A model generated the notes under the pieces. The model searched no databases. It saw only the letters and a program-made list of their open reading frames with translations, and was not told the origin of the DNA. From NCBI GenBank assembly GCA_022841745.1, contig JALHQW010000012.1, forward strand, positions 62,001-126,000: a stretch of 64,000 bases of DNA, in the 5' to 3' direction. The stretch is from Saprospiraceae bacterium. Lineage in GTDB: Bacteria > Bacteroidota > Bacteroidia > Chitinophagales > Saprospiraceae. Positions 18,056-26,796 of the stretch are shown here, piece after piece (position 1 is the first letter of the stretch; the number at the start of each line of letters is the position of its first letter). The translations under genes were made by a program, and so were the position numbers.

Positions 18056-21000
18056 ATGAATAGAATCCTGCCACTAATCTGGTACGGCATGCTGGGCATC
18101 GCCGGATGGGCTGGCGCCCAATCGCCGCCGCCCGGTTACCGCCAGTTCACCGCCGACGACGGGCTGCCCAGCTCCGAGGTCTATGAGGTAATACAAGACC
18201 GGCAGGGCTTCCTCTGGTTTTCCACCGACAACGGAGTGAGCAGGTTCAACGGCTATGGCTTCGAGAATTTTGGCGCATTGCAGGGGCTGGCCGACCCTGT
18301 TGTTTTCTATTTGCAGGAAGACACCCAGGGCAGGACCTGGATGAAGGGCATGTCGGGGCGGCTTTATTATTTTGAAAAGGACAGCATCCATGCCTTCGCC
18401 GGGAACGGGGCATTGGACAGCCTCAACGAGCGCAGCATGAGCGGCTTCAACTGTAATTTCTACGTGGACTCAACGGGACAGATCTTCAACTCCATCTTCC
18501 CAGTTGGACTTATGCGGTTCTCACCCGGTGGCAATCTTGCATTTTTGATAAAAAACGACATCTCAAACGCCGTTTTTTTAACGGAAAACCAATCAATCAA
18601 TGTCTTTTGTGGTGGCCCCTCGCAAACGCCCCAAGAAAGGGCAATGGAGGATTCATTGAATCAAATAGGCCAATGGTCTTTCGGCATCCAAATCGGTCAG
18701 CGGCGATTCAACTATATTTTGCCAATAGCATCGGGAGGAAGTTATCCTGACTCGTGGCTTTTTGACAAAAAGACCTTAGTCATTTCAGGCTACGGCTACC
18801 TCTTCGGCTTTGAGGAGGGTCGGTTGGTCTGGCAGGTTCCCTTTCAGGAAAAAATCATTGCCTGGCACCAGGACAGCCGGGGGGGCGTGTACCTCGGCCT
18901 TGGCGACCGGGAGGGCGCAAGGCGGTACCGCTCGGTGGCCGACCTGCCGCTTGGCCGCTACGAGACCCTGCTGAAAGGCTATTCCGTGGCGCACCTGCTC
19001 GAAGACCGGGAGGGTGGCTTCTGGTTTGCAACAACAGAAGCGGGCGTTTTTTACCTACCCAATCCAAGTGTCGAAATATTCGACCATTCATCAGGCCTCC
19101 CGGTCAACTATATCACTTCCATCGCTTTGAAAAATGAGGAGGAAGCCTTCATTGGGCTGGAAGGCGGCGGCATATTAAGTCTCGACGCCAGGCTTAAAAG
19201 CGAATCGCCAGTGCCCTCGGTTGGCGAAAAGGTGGCCGACCTTGCCTTTGACACCCAGAACAACCGGCTTTGGGGCGCAGCGAAGGACTATACCTTGCAA
19301 TATTTTTCAAATGGCAAATGGCATGAAATGATAAACGCCGTCGCTACTAAGGAACAAAAAAGGCGAACTAATTTCGCTGCACGGCATTTCCATTTCTCGC
19401 ATGACAAGCGCACCATTTGGGCAACCTCCCATGCAGGCTTTTTCCGCATCAACCTGAGCAATGCAACAGTGGATTATTTACAGAACAACCTCAAGCAGCC
19501 GCAGCGCTACAATACCCGCACATTGGATGCCTACACTGCATCCTCTGGCCGAACTTGGGTAGCCAACATCTATGGCTTGTTCGAGTTGAAAAACGACCAG
19601 CTTTTGCCACCAAACGCACAGCACCCAGCCTTCAGCAACCGCATCGAAGCCATTGAAGAACTCCTCGATGGCACCCTCGTGCTGGGCAGCAAGGGCTATG
19701 GGCTGGTCTTCTGGAAGGGCGGCCAGCTTGCCACCCTCACCGAGGCCGACGGCCTCACGGCCAACATGATAGAAAACCTGCACGTGGACGGCGGAGGCAC
19801 GCTCTGGGCAGGCACCCTCAACGGGCTGAACAAAATCAAGTGGCGGTGGGAAGGCGAGGTTTTCGTAGAAAAAATCACCACCGCCCATGGGCTGCCCTCC
19901 AACGAAATCACCGACGTGACCACTTGGGACGAAACCATCTGGGTGGGCACCACCAAGGGCCTGGCCCGATTTTCGGCCCAGGCCCCGAACCCCGTTTCCA
20001 ACAAACCTATGTTAAAATCCATCCTGACCAACCGCCGCCCGCTCGACCTCTCTGCGCCCGCCCGACTTTCATTTTTAGAAAACAACCTGACCATCAACTA
20101 CTTTACCATCAACTATAAAATGAACGGGCGGATACCCTACCGCTATCGGCTTAATGATGACAATTGGAAGCAAACATTCAGTACGACCCTCCATTTTGCG
20201 GCTTTGCCGCCGGGGGACGTAGTCTTTGAAGTACAATCTCAAAACGAGGATGGAGTATGGAGTGAGTCTTCGGCTTATGGTTTTACCATCCGCCCGCCCT
20301 GGTACCAAACCTGGTGGTTCGCAACAGCCTTAGCAGCCCTGCTGGGCTTGGGGATTTGGGGCATTATACGCTACCGCACGGCACAGGTTCGCAAGGAGGA
20401 GAAGCTGAAAACCGCATTTTACAAGGAACTCTCCGAAAAGGAAATGACCGCCCTGCGCTCCCAGATGAACCCGCACTTCATCTTCAATTGCCTCAATTCC
20501 ATCAACAACCTCATCGTACGCAACAGCGGCGAAATGGCGGCCAGCTATGTGACCAAGTTCAGCCGCCTCATGCGCCTCGTGCTCGACAACTCCCGGCAGC
20601 AACGGGTGCCCCTCGAAAAAGAACTGGAAGCCCTGCGCCTCTACATGGACATGGAAGCCCTGCGCTTCGATGGCAAGTTCCGCTACGAGGTCTGGGTGGA
20701 CGATGCCGTGGACGAACAATACACCCAAATTCCGCCGCTTCTCATTCAGCCTTATGTCGAAAACGCCATTTGGCACGGCCTCATGCACAAGCCAGAAGGT
20801 GGCTCAGTAGTGGTGGACGTCCGCCAGCCAACCGACGACCTGCTGCTTATCGAAATCACCGACGATGGCGTGGGCCGGGAGCGGGCCGCCGAATTAGAGA
20901 GCAAGACCGCCCTCACCCACAAGCCGCAAGGCTCGCTCATCACCGCCGAGCGGCTGAAAATGCTCAACCTCGGAAATAACCAAGAAGGGAAAGTTACTTT

Positions 21001-21067
21001 CCACGACCTCGTGGCTGCCGATGGGCAACCAATTGGGACGAGGGTCGTGTTGGAAATACCGGTTTAA
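18056..21067 (+). CDS. Propeller-type sensor histidine kinase (LytS class)
   Basis: 1003 residues. A signal peptide (MNRILPLIWYGMLGIAGWAGAQ) precedes two seven-bladed Reg_prop beta-propellers (about 25-640; repeats such as DRQGFLWFSTDNGVSRF and LWAGTLNGLNKI). A Y_Y_Y domain follows (about 660-745, ending GFTIRPPWYQTWWF), then one membrane helix (WWFATALAALLGLGIWGIIRY), a short coiled coil and a His_kinase domain. NPHFIFN carries the phosphoacceptor His807, and an HATPase_c domain includes PPLLIQPYVENAIWHG. The propellers should sense a ligand in the periplasm and pass the signal across the inner membrane. It differs from classical hybrid kinases in having no receiver of its own. The LytTR regulator 121 bp downstream is the obvious partner. 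A truncated duplicate lies at 8719. Confidence 0.92.
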   Translation: MNRILPLIWYGMLGIAGWAGAQSPPPGYRQFTADDGLPSSEVYEVIQDRQGFLWFSTDNGVSRFNGYGFENFGALQGLADPVVFYLQEDTQGRTWMKGMSGRLYYFEKDSIHAFAGNGALDSLNERSMSGFNCNFYVDSTGQIFNSIFPVGLMRFSPGGNLAFLIKNDISNAVFLTENQSINVFCGGPSQTPQERAMEDSLNQIGQWSFGIQIGQRRFNYILPIASGGSYPDSWLFDKKTLVISGYGYLFGFEEGRLVWQVPFQEKIIAWHQDSRGGVYLGLGDREGARRYRSVADLPLGRYETLLKGYSVAHLLEDREGGFWFATTEAGVFYLPNPSVEIFDHSSGLPVNYITSIALKNEEEAFIGLEGGGILSLDARLKSESPVPSVGEKVADLAFDTQNNRLWGAAKDYTLQYFSNGKWHEMINAVATKEQKRRTNFAARHFHFSHDKRTIWATSHAGFFRINLSNATVDYLQNNLKQPQRYNTRTLDAYTASSGRTWVANIYGLFELKNDQLLPPNAQHPAFSNRIEAIEELLDGTLVLGSKGYGLVFWKGGQLATLTEADGLTANMIENLHVDGGGTLWAGTLNGLNKIKWRWEGEVFVEKITTAHGLPSNEITDVTTWDETIWVGTTKGLARFSAQAPNPVSNKPMLKSILTNRRPLDLSAPARLSFLENNLTINYFTINYKMNGRIPYRYRLNDDNWKQTFSTTLHFAALPPGDVVFEVQSQNEDGVWSESSAYGFTIRPPWYQTWWFATALAALLGLGIWGIIRYRTAQVRKEEKLKTAFYKELSEKEMTALRSQMNPHFIFNCLNSINNLIVRNSGEMAASYVTKFSRLMRLVLDNSRQQRVPLEKELEALRLYMDMEALRFDGKFRYEVWVDDAVDEQYTQIPPLLIQPYVENAIWHGLMHKPEGGSVVVDVRQPTDDLLLIEITDDGVGRERAAELESKTALTHKPQGSLITAERLKMLNLGNNQEGKVTFHDLVAADGQPIGTRVVLEIPV

Positions 21068-21185
21068 AACGGTGGACGGCTTACGGTGGACGGCGAACTA
21101 TGGCGCTTCGTAATACTTCCACTGTGCACCGTCTACCGTAACCCGTCCATCGTAAACCGTCCACCGTAAACCGTAAACCGAACAA
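21068..21185. repeat. Repeats forming inverted arms between kinase and regulator
   Basis: The gap is built from variants of ACGGTGGACGG at its left end and the complementary CCGTCCACCGT at its right end. The two halves could pair into a long imperfect hairpin within the operon mRNA. It might be a transcription attenuator or simply expanded repeat DNA. Confidence 0.55.
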
Positions 21186-21188
21186 AAA

Positions 21189-21932
21189 ATGAAAACCATC
21201 ATCATAGACGACGAACCCCACTGCGTGGGCTATTTGCAGGTGCTATTGCAGCAGTATTGCCCGCAGGCGCAGGTGGTGGCCACTGCTTGCAATGGGCAGG
21301 AGGGCATCAATGTCATCCAGCACTATGGCCCTGAACTCGTTTTCCTCGACGTGGAAATGCCCGTGATGAACGGCTTCCGAATGTTGGAGGAACTTGGCGA
21401 AGTGCCCTTCCAACTCATTTTCACCACTGCCTACGACCGCTACGCACTGCGAGCATTCAAGTTCAGCGCCCTCGATTATTTGCTCAAGCCAATTGACCCG
21501 CAAGAACTAAAAAACGCCGTGGGCCGCTCCGCAAAATCGCAGCGCCCACACCCGCAGCAATTGGCCATGCTGGAGAGCCACCTGCATCATCCCGAAGCTG
21601 CCCTCTCCAATAAAATCGCCATACCCAGCCTCGATGGGTTCCAGTTCCTCCACCTCGACGACATCGTGACCTGCGAGGCAGAGAGCAACTACACCACGTT
21701 CCACCTCCGGGACGGCAAGCACTTGCTCGTGTCCCGCACCCTCGGCGACGTGGAGGAGACGCTAAAGGGCAGGGGCTTCTTCCGCATCCACAAGCAGTTT
21801 TTAATCAACTTGAAGCACATCGAAAAATACGTGAAGGGCGATGGTGGCTACATCCTCATGAGCAACCTGCAACAGGTGAGCATCGCCCGCAGCAGGCGGG
21901 AGGAATTCGTAATGCTGTTTAGCAAGGTATGA
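21189..21932 (+). CDS. LytTR-family response regulator
   Basis: 247 residues. The N-terminal receiver domain has the acidic pair (IIDDEP), the phosphoacceptor Asp54 in FLDVEMP, the switch residue in FTTAYD and the conserved lysine in LLKPID. A linker leads to a C-terminal LytTR DNA-binding domain (about 140-245; IVTCEAESNYTTFHL, FFRIHKQFLINLKHIEKY). It should be phosphorylated by the kinase encoded immediately upstream and then bind 9-bp direct repeats. Candidate sites at 17921-17950 and 8583-8612 imply that the operon controls itself. The stop codon lies inside the first unit of a heptamer repeat. Confidence 0.93.
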   Translation: MKTIIIDDEPHCVGYLQVLLQQYCPQAQVVATACNGQEGINVIQHYGPELVFLDVEMPVMNGFRMLEELGEVPFQLIFTTAYDRYALRAFKFSALDYLLKPIDPQELKNAVGRSAKSQRPHPQQLAMLESHLHHPEAALSNKIAIPSLDGFQFLHLDDIVTCEAESNYTTFHLRDGKHLLVSRTLGDVEETLKGRGFFRIHKQFLINLKHIEKYVKGDGGYILMSNLQQVSIARSRREEFVMLFSKV

Positions 21933-22016
21933 GGTATGAGGTATGAGGTATGAGGTATGAGGTATGAGGTATGAGGTATGAGGTATGAGGTATGAGGTAT
22001 GAGGTATGAGGTATGA
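21926..22016. repeat. Thirteen perfect tandem heptamers (GGTATGA)
   Basis: GGTATGA is repeated thirteen times without error. The first copy supplies the last bases and the stop codon of the response-regulator gene. An inverted single copy (CTCATACC) follows at about 22030. Because 7 is not a multiple of 3, gain or loss of units would leave the stop codon in place but change the mRNA tail. Confidence 0.9.
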
Positions 22017-22082
22017 ACCACGGCTCCCTCATACCTGGTTTTTCATGATTTGTTATATTGGGAGGTAACATGAAACAAAACA

Positions 22083-22147
22083 CGTACTTTGACAATTCTT
22101 GTGGTAAAAGCCTGAAGGGCTTTTACCACAAGAATTGTCAAAGTACG
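22083..22147. terminator. Perfect 30-bp-arm palindrome between convergent genes
   Basis: Arms 22083-22112 and 22118-22147 are exactly complementary around a 5-base loop (TGAAG). It lies between the ends of two convergent genes (21932 and 22228). The position suits a bidirectional terminator, although the arms are much longer than usual and lack a clear T-run. It could also be a hairpin-type mobile remnant. Confidence 0.6.
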
Positions 22148-22227
22148 ACAAAGCATAAAGCATCATAAAAAATCAGCGTCCTTCAGCGTCAAATAAAACG
22201 TTTTGCGAAGCGAAACCCACTAAACAA

Positions 22228-23622
22228 TCAGCGTCGAAGATGCCTTTCGCTCCACCCCTTCCACATAACCCCGGCCACCATGCCCAGTACGCTTGCAGCC
22301 AACCCATAAAGCAGGCTCGGTATTTCCGTGTGCAGGAAAAACTCGCAGACCGTCCATGCCGCCAAGCCCACCAAAATGGAGAGCAGGGCACCAAGCCCAT
22401 TGGCCCGTTTCCAGTACAGGCCCGCCATTAGTGGCACGAAGAGGGACACCAAGCTGATGGCCGACGATTGCCCCACCAGCTCGAAAATGCTATCACTACT
22501 CAAGGAAAGCAGCATGCTCACCAAGGCCACGCCCACTACGGCTATCCGCATGGTGAGGAGCAACTGCTTGTCGCTCATGCCGGGCAACATCGGCTTGATG
22601 AGGTTCTCGCCAATCACCGTGGCCGGTGCCAAAATAGCACCGGAAGTCGTGCTCAAAATGGCCGAAATCAAGGCCCCAAAGAACAGCACCTGCACGAGCA
22701 AGCTGCTGTATTTCAAGGACATGAGCGGGAGCAGGTACTGTGGGTCGCCTTCGAGCAGTTCAGGGTGCAGTTGCTTAGCGCAAAGGCCGATGAACAAGGG
22801 GATGAAGCCCACCGTCAGGTACAGGATGCCGCCAAAATAGCCGGAGCGCACCGCCGTTTTTTCGTCTTTGGAGGCGTTCACCCGTTGGAAAATATCCTGC
22901 TGCGGGATGCTCCCAAGCCCAATGGTCATCCATGCGGCGATGTAGTGCGCCCAGTCGTGCAGGCTGCTGTTTTCTGGGAAAAATCGGAAAAAGCCCTCCG
23001 GCTGCGCTGCCAGGACGGCCTCAACGCCCCCTGCTTCACTGCCCACCTCAAAGGCCAGCGCCAGTATGCCGATGATGATCATGATGGTCTGCACGAAATC
23101 GGTGATGGACACCGCCCACATGCCGCCCACGAAGGTGTAAAGCACCACGATGGCCATGCAGATTTGTATGCCCCAGACCATCGGCACACCTGCCAGTGCA
23201 TGGAGCAGGATGGCCATTGCCATCATCTGTGCCGCAATCCAGCCGAGGTAGGAAGGCACCAACGCTATGGCCGAAACCACCTCCACCACCCTACCGAACC
23301 GTATCCGGTAGTAGTCGTTGAAGGTGAGGATATTGAGCCGATAAAGCGGTCGGGCCACCAGCAGGCCCACCAAAATCAGGCAGAGCGCCGCCCCGAAGGG
23401 GTCTTCCATGACGCTCAGCAGCCCACCCTCCACAAACTCGGCGGGGGCACCCATGACGGTCTCTGAACCAAACCACGTGGCGAACAGCGCCGAGCCGGCT
23501 ATCACCAGCGGCAGTTTACGGCCTGCTAACGCAAAATCGGCGGCGTTTTTCACCCGTCGGGCCGCCCAAAAACCGATGAGGAGGGTGAGGAGGAGGTAGA
23601 GGATGACGAAAGCTATGAGCAT
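22228..23622 (-). CDS. Sodium:solute symporter (SSS family)
   Basis: 464 residues, almost entirely hydrophobic, with about thirteen predicted membrane helices, typical for the SSS (PutP/SGLT, LeuT-fold) family. Characteristic features are the N-terminal helix followed by ADFALAGRKLPLVIAGSALFATWFGSET, the helix with GGMWAVSITDFVQTIMIIIG and the SAILSTTSGAILAPATVIGEN segment. In the family the latter two line the sodium and substrate sites. The substrate (sugar, amino acid, carboxylate or vitamin) cannot be told from sequence. It is transcribed alone. Heptamer repeats begin one base upstream of the start codon, in its 5' leader. Confidence 0.9.
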   Translation of the reverse strand: MLIAFVILYLLLTLLIGFWAARRVKNAADFALAGRKLPLVIAGSALFATWFGSETVMGAPAEFVEGGLLSVMEDPFGAALCLILVGLLVARPLYRLNILTFNDYYRIRFGRVVEVVSAIALVPSYLGWIAAQMMAMAILLHALAGVPMVWGIQICMAIVVLYTFVGGMWAVSITDFVQTIMIIIGILALAFEVGSEAGGVEAVLAAQPEGFFRFFPENSSLHDWAHYIAAWMTIGLGSIPQQDIFQRVNASKDEKTAVRSGYFGGILYLTVGFIPLFIGLCAKQLHPELLEGDPQYLLPLMSLKYSSLLVQVLFFGALISAILSTTSGAILAPATVIGENLIKPMLPGMSDKQLLLTMRIAVVGVALVSMLLSLSSDSIFELVGQSSAISLVSLFVPLMAGLYWKRANGLGALLSILVGLAAWTVCEFFLHTEIPSLLYGLAASVLGMVAGVMWKGWSERHLRR

Positions 23623-23623
23623 C

Positions 23624-23665
23624 TTGGTGATTCGTGATTGGTGATTCGTGATTGGTGATTCGTGA
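23624..23665. repeat. Heptamer repeat abutting the symporter start codon
   Basis: Three perfect 14-bp units (TTGGTGATTCGTGA), or six alternating heptamers TTGGTGA and TTCGTGA, start two bases upstream of the symporter ATG. They would form the untranslated leader of its mRNA. Confidence 0.85.
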
Positions 23666-23955
23666 CTAGTGGGCGTTAAGAAAAAATTTGACGCAATTTT
23701 TTGACGCAGAAAGACGCAGATTTTTTATGTTTTCCACCTTCGGTGGAATGGGCTTATCACTGGAACATAGAAAATTCTGTATCTACATATTTTCTTACCA
23801 TCCTTAATTCGGGATTCGGGAAGCGTGTGGTTGGTGGGATTTTGGGATAGTTGATTTCATTGATTAATTGGAGCAGTGCCAAATCGAAGAACCTCTTTGT
23901 TTTCGGGCATTTCCGGCCTCAAAAATCATACATCATATATCATACATCCTACAAA
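23666..23955. other. Intergenic stretch upstream of the symporter
   Basis: No gene is seen. It holds a small hairpin (TTCCACC and GGTGGAA around 23736-23752), repeated TGACGCAG words at 23690-23720 and a low-complexity block rich in ATCATACAT at 23925-23975. The symporter promoter should be here, but I could not assign it. Confidence 0.4.
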
Positions 23956-25272
23956 TCATAAATCAATCAACTCAATCTTATCTAGTATTTCCTGCCGCAA
24001 CTTCAAAAGCCGTTCCCATTCATTCCCCGCTTTGCTGCGCAATGCTGCCGACCTTTGCTCCTGCAGCCAACGGTTGCCCGTTCTAAGCCACCATTCTGCC
24101 ACGAGTCCAAGCGGGATGATGGCGGCGAGGTACGCCCATTTCACCCAAGCGCCCAGCCCGAAATTGGCGGCCAACAGCCCTACCGACCAAACTTGAAGCC
24201 AGATAAGCAGCGGGTACATGACCACGCCAGCGGCAAACTTATAAGTGGGCACCCAATGGAAGTCGGCGTTGAGGGCATCCGTGATTTTCTTCGTGAAAAA
24301 ACAGGGCAGTAGATGCGACAGGTAACCCGGCACGAACAGCGGGAGCGATAGCAAAAGGGCAAGGGCGTTGCTTCCTTTTTCTTGCTGCGCAACTTGCAAA
24401 TCACTGATTTTTAGGGACTTGATTTTTTCAAAATAAGCAAAAACGCTTTTTGAAAAAGCTTCGTAGTCCGACGGGTTTCCAGCCTTCCATTCTTTTAGGC
24501 GGGCGAGCACTTGGCGGGAGCGGTCGTGTGCTTCCAAGGGCGGGAGCGCCTGCTCGTTTTGCAGCAGGGTTTCGAGGCGGTGCAGCAGTTCGTCCTGGTG
24601 GCCGTCCTCGCAATCAATGATGAGCTGGCCGATGGCCTCGCCGATAGACTCGGTGAGGCAATAGACACCATTCACGGGGTCAGCCTCGTAATCTTCCCGG
24701 AACTTTGCAACCGGGATGTATTCCCCGAAGATGGTTAGCAGTTCGCTGCGGAAGCGGGTGGGGTCGGAGTAGTTCAGCCCGATAGGCTGGACATTGATAT
24801 TGGCCGTCCAGCCGCTGCGCTGCATGGCTGCTAGGGCGATGCGGGCAGTTCCCGTCTTCATCTTGCGCAGGCGCCGTTCCACGTAGCTGCTGCCTTCCGG
24901 TGCCACGTAGATGCAGCCGCCCTCCATCAGGTGGTTCTCCGCTTGCTCGAAGCTGGCAGCATTGTCGAGAGGCTTGCCGCCAGTGTCCTGGTAGCGCTCG
25001 ATGGGGATGCAGTAGAGTTTGCGCAGCAACCAACCGAAAAACGGGTTTCGGAAGAGGCTGGCATTGGCAAGGAAGAAGATTTCGGCATCCGCCTTCACGG
25101 CCACGTTCAGGGGGTCGAGCAAGGTGCTGGGGTGGTTGCTGACCAGTACGCAAGGGTTGTGGCTACGGTCGTGCCGATGGCCCGTTACCGTGATTTTGCG
25201 GTAAAAAGCCCAGGTTGCGAAATGTACCGTCCACTTCAGCAAGTAGTATATGACGTAGAGTATAGGGTTCAA
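23956..25272 (-). CDS. PlsC-like glycerophospholipid acyltransferase
   Basis: 438 residues. The N-terminal half is a PlsC acyltransferase domain: VSNHPSTLLDPL contains the catalytic histidine and aspartate in an HX5D arrangement (HX4D is more usual), and APEGSSYVERRLRKMKTG corresponds to the EGT(R) phosphate-binding block. It should acylate a lysophospholipid or glycerol phosphate on the inner membrane. The C-terminal half has two or three membrane helices (LALLLSLPLFVPGYLSHLL, WLQVWSVGLLAANFGLG, WAYLAAIIPLGLVAEWWL). The frame has no ATG near its beginning. A TTG at 25272 gives a sensible N-terminus (NPILYVIYYLLKW), so the exact start is uncertain. It is divergent from nothing and flanked by low-complexity DNA on both sides. 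Confidence 0.85.
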   Translation of the reverse strand: MNPILYVIYYLLKWTVHFATWAFYRKITVTGHRHDRSHNPCVLVSNHPSTLLDPLNVAVKADAEIFFLANASLFRNPFFGWLLRKLYCIPIERYQDTGGKPLDNAASFEQAENHLMEGGCIYVAPEGSSYVERRLRKMKTGTARIALAAMQRSGWTANINVQPIGLNYSDPTRFRSELLTIFGEYIPVAKFREDYEADPVNGVYCLTESIGEAIGQLIIDCEDGHQDELLHRLETLLQNEQALPPLEAHDRSRQVLARLKEWKAGNPSDYEAFSKSVFAYFEKIKSLKISDLQVAQQEKGSNALALLLSLPLFVPGYLSHLLPCFFTKKITDALNADFHWVPTYKFAAGVVMYPLLIWLQVWSVGLLAANFGLGAWVKWAYLAAIIPLGLVAEWWLRTGNRWLQEQRSAALRSKAGNEWERLLKLRQEILDKIELIDL

Positions 25273-25594
25273 AGCTGGAAAAGGAAAAAGGAAAAAGTGG
25301 AAAGGGAAAAGTGGAGGGCATTGAAAATCAGTGAGTTGTGGATTCGCTACTGCCCTTTTTTACTTTTTACTTCAAACTTTTGCCGTAAAAAGGGGCAATA
25401 TCGTCAACCAGTTGGAAAATTTGGAAAAATCGCAGTAAAACTGCCTTGGGGCTATGGCTGTCATTCCTCAACCCTTGCTTTGAAGGGCTTTGCATACTTG
25501 GGCTTTATCATTTTCCAAATTGCTTTTTCCAACGGCTTGCCGTCGTAAAGTCGAAAAAGGATGGCAGAAAGCAAGGCATCCGATGCCATTACAT
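25273..25594. other. Gene-free stretch with purine-rich repeats
   Basis: At 25275-25318 there is a run of GGAAAAA-like heptamers directly next to the acyltransferase start. The rest shows no gene, tRNA or clear promoter. It separates two genes on the same strand. Confidence 0.5.
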
Positions 25595-26494
25595 TCAAAG
25601 CAAACTGTTTTTGTCTGGATGGTAATGTTTTTCAAAAGCCAACTGTGCATTTTTCAAAACCTGTGCGTATGCACTATCCAAATCGTGCTTTGTCTGGCTC
25701 ACCCAGCTTAGGAACTCGTCGGGCACCCTTTCCAACAGCTCGTCAAATGGCTTAGCTTCATTCAGGTGCTCCCAAATAGTTAGGCTGGAAACTCCCGTGA
25801 CAATCCGGTGCAGCCTAATATAGTCGGCGAATTTCACTTTTACCCTGAACCCGTTCTGGAAACGCACCACAAATCCTTCTTTATCCTTCTCATCCAGTGC
25901 CTTCAAGGTATATAGGTCACTTATCGCTTCATATTTTTTGACGATAGGAAACCCTATTTCAGCTATATGTTCGTGGCCTGTTTTATTGTCAATAATAGCC
26001 AATAAAATCAAATCGTTCTTGCCGCCATAATCAACAACGATACGGTTTTCTGGGTAAATAATTTCAAATAAATAGGTCTTGTTGGTATCCAAGGCAGAGA
26101 ACAAATGCTGGTATTTTCCATAGAGAATACCATTGGCATGTTTGGCTTGGTCACTATCGAAACTACCCCTGGTTGCAATATATGGCTGGCCCTCCCACCA
26201 GTATAAAATACCAAGCGAGCCATCCAATTTTTCATACACTTCAAAAGGCAATTGGGGTATTTCATGCGGCGCATGTTCCTCCAAATTAAAGAACTTGCCA
26301 AACGGCCTTGCCACCAATTCCAGGTCACCGTTCAATATCAAGCCACGGGCAGCGAGGGTGATTTCGTTCCACAATTTATCGTACTGAACCCTCGCTGTGT
26401 AGTTATAAATATAGAGGGGTGCCGAAGGGTGTTTTTGCACCATCACCAATTTTTCTTCGACCATTTGCTGCAGTAGTGCCTTGTTGATTTCCAT
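25595..26494 (-). CDS. T4 Rnl1-like RNA ligase
   Basis: 299 residues from the ATG at 26494 (MEINKALLQQMV); a GTG six codons upstream is also open. Nucleotidyltransferase motif I is EKLDGSLG with the predicted AMP-accepting Lys89. RGLILN lies upstream, the region EGFVVRF fits motif IV and KVKFADY fits motif V. These are the marks of the T4 RNA ligase 1 family, which seals 5'-phosphate and 3'-hydroxyl RNA ends with ATP. The C-terminal 70 residues are helical. There is no neighbouring kinase-phosphatase (Pnkp) or toxin gene, so its RNA substrate is unknown. Candidate roles are tRNA repair and RNA damage response. Confidence 0.85.
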   Translation of the reverse strand: MEINKALLQQMVEEKLVMVQKHPSAPLYIYNYTARVQYDKLWNEITLAARGLILNGDLELVARPFGKFFNLEEHAPHEIPQLPFEVYEKLDGSLGILYWWEGQPYIATRGSFDSDQAKHANGILYGKYQHLFSALDTNKTYLFEIIYPENRIVVDYGGKNDLILLAIIDNKTGHEHIAEIGFPIVKKYEAISDLYTLKALDEKDKEGFVVRFQNGFRVKVKFADYIRLHRIVTGVSSLTIWEHLNEAKPFDELLERVPDEFLSWVSQTKHDLDSAYAQVLKNAQLAFEKHYHPDKNSLL

Positions 26495-26643
26495 GGCTTG
26501 AGTTTTAATCACAACTGCCCCAACAAAAGAAATCAGGGCGATGTTCCAAATTCATCCAAGGAACCTATAGTTTCATCGAACGCCAAAAAACAAGTTCACC
26601 GCCAAAGCGTTTTCTGACTTCTGGAACAAATTGCTTTGCCGCT

Positions 26644-26763
26644 CCATGAAACCATCAAACCATCAAACCATGAAACCATCAAACCATGAAACCATCAAAC
26701 CACCAAACCACCAAACCATGAAACCATGAAACCATGAAACCATGAAACCATGAAACCATCAAA
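26644..26763. repeat. Fifteen octamer repeats (CCATSAAA) abutting the htrA-like promoter
   Basis: Fifteen 8-bp units, CCATGAAA, CCATCAAA or CCACCAAA, run without a gap from 26644 to 26763. They stop six bases before the -7 element at 26770, so the -33 region of the promoter lies within the repeat. Confidence 0.9.
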
Positions 26764-26769
26764 CATCCC

Positions 26770-26777
26770 TAATTTTG
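26770..26777 (+). promoter_or_regulatory. -7 promoter element of the HtrA-like gene
   Basis: TAATTTTG is an exact match to the Bacteroidota TAnnTTTG element. Transcription would begin near 26784, thirteen bases before the ATG. No TTG is found at -33; octamer repeat occupies that position. Confidence 0.65.
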
Positions 26778-26796
26778 CACTAAAAAAACAAGGTAT

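Noticed and set aside
22468-23466. 332-codon open frame on the plus strand
   Set aside because: It lies antisense to the symporter gene and is produced by its GC-rich codons. The translation is rich in His and Gln and has no domain.
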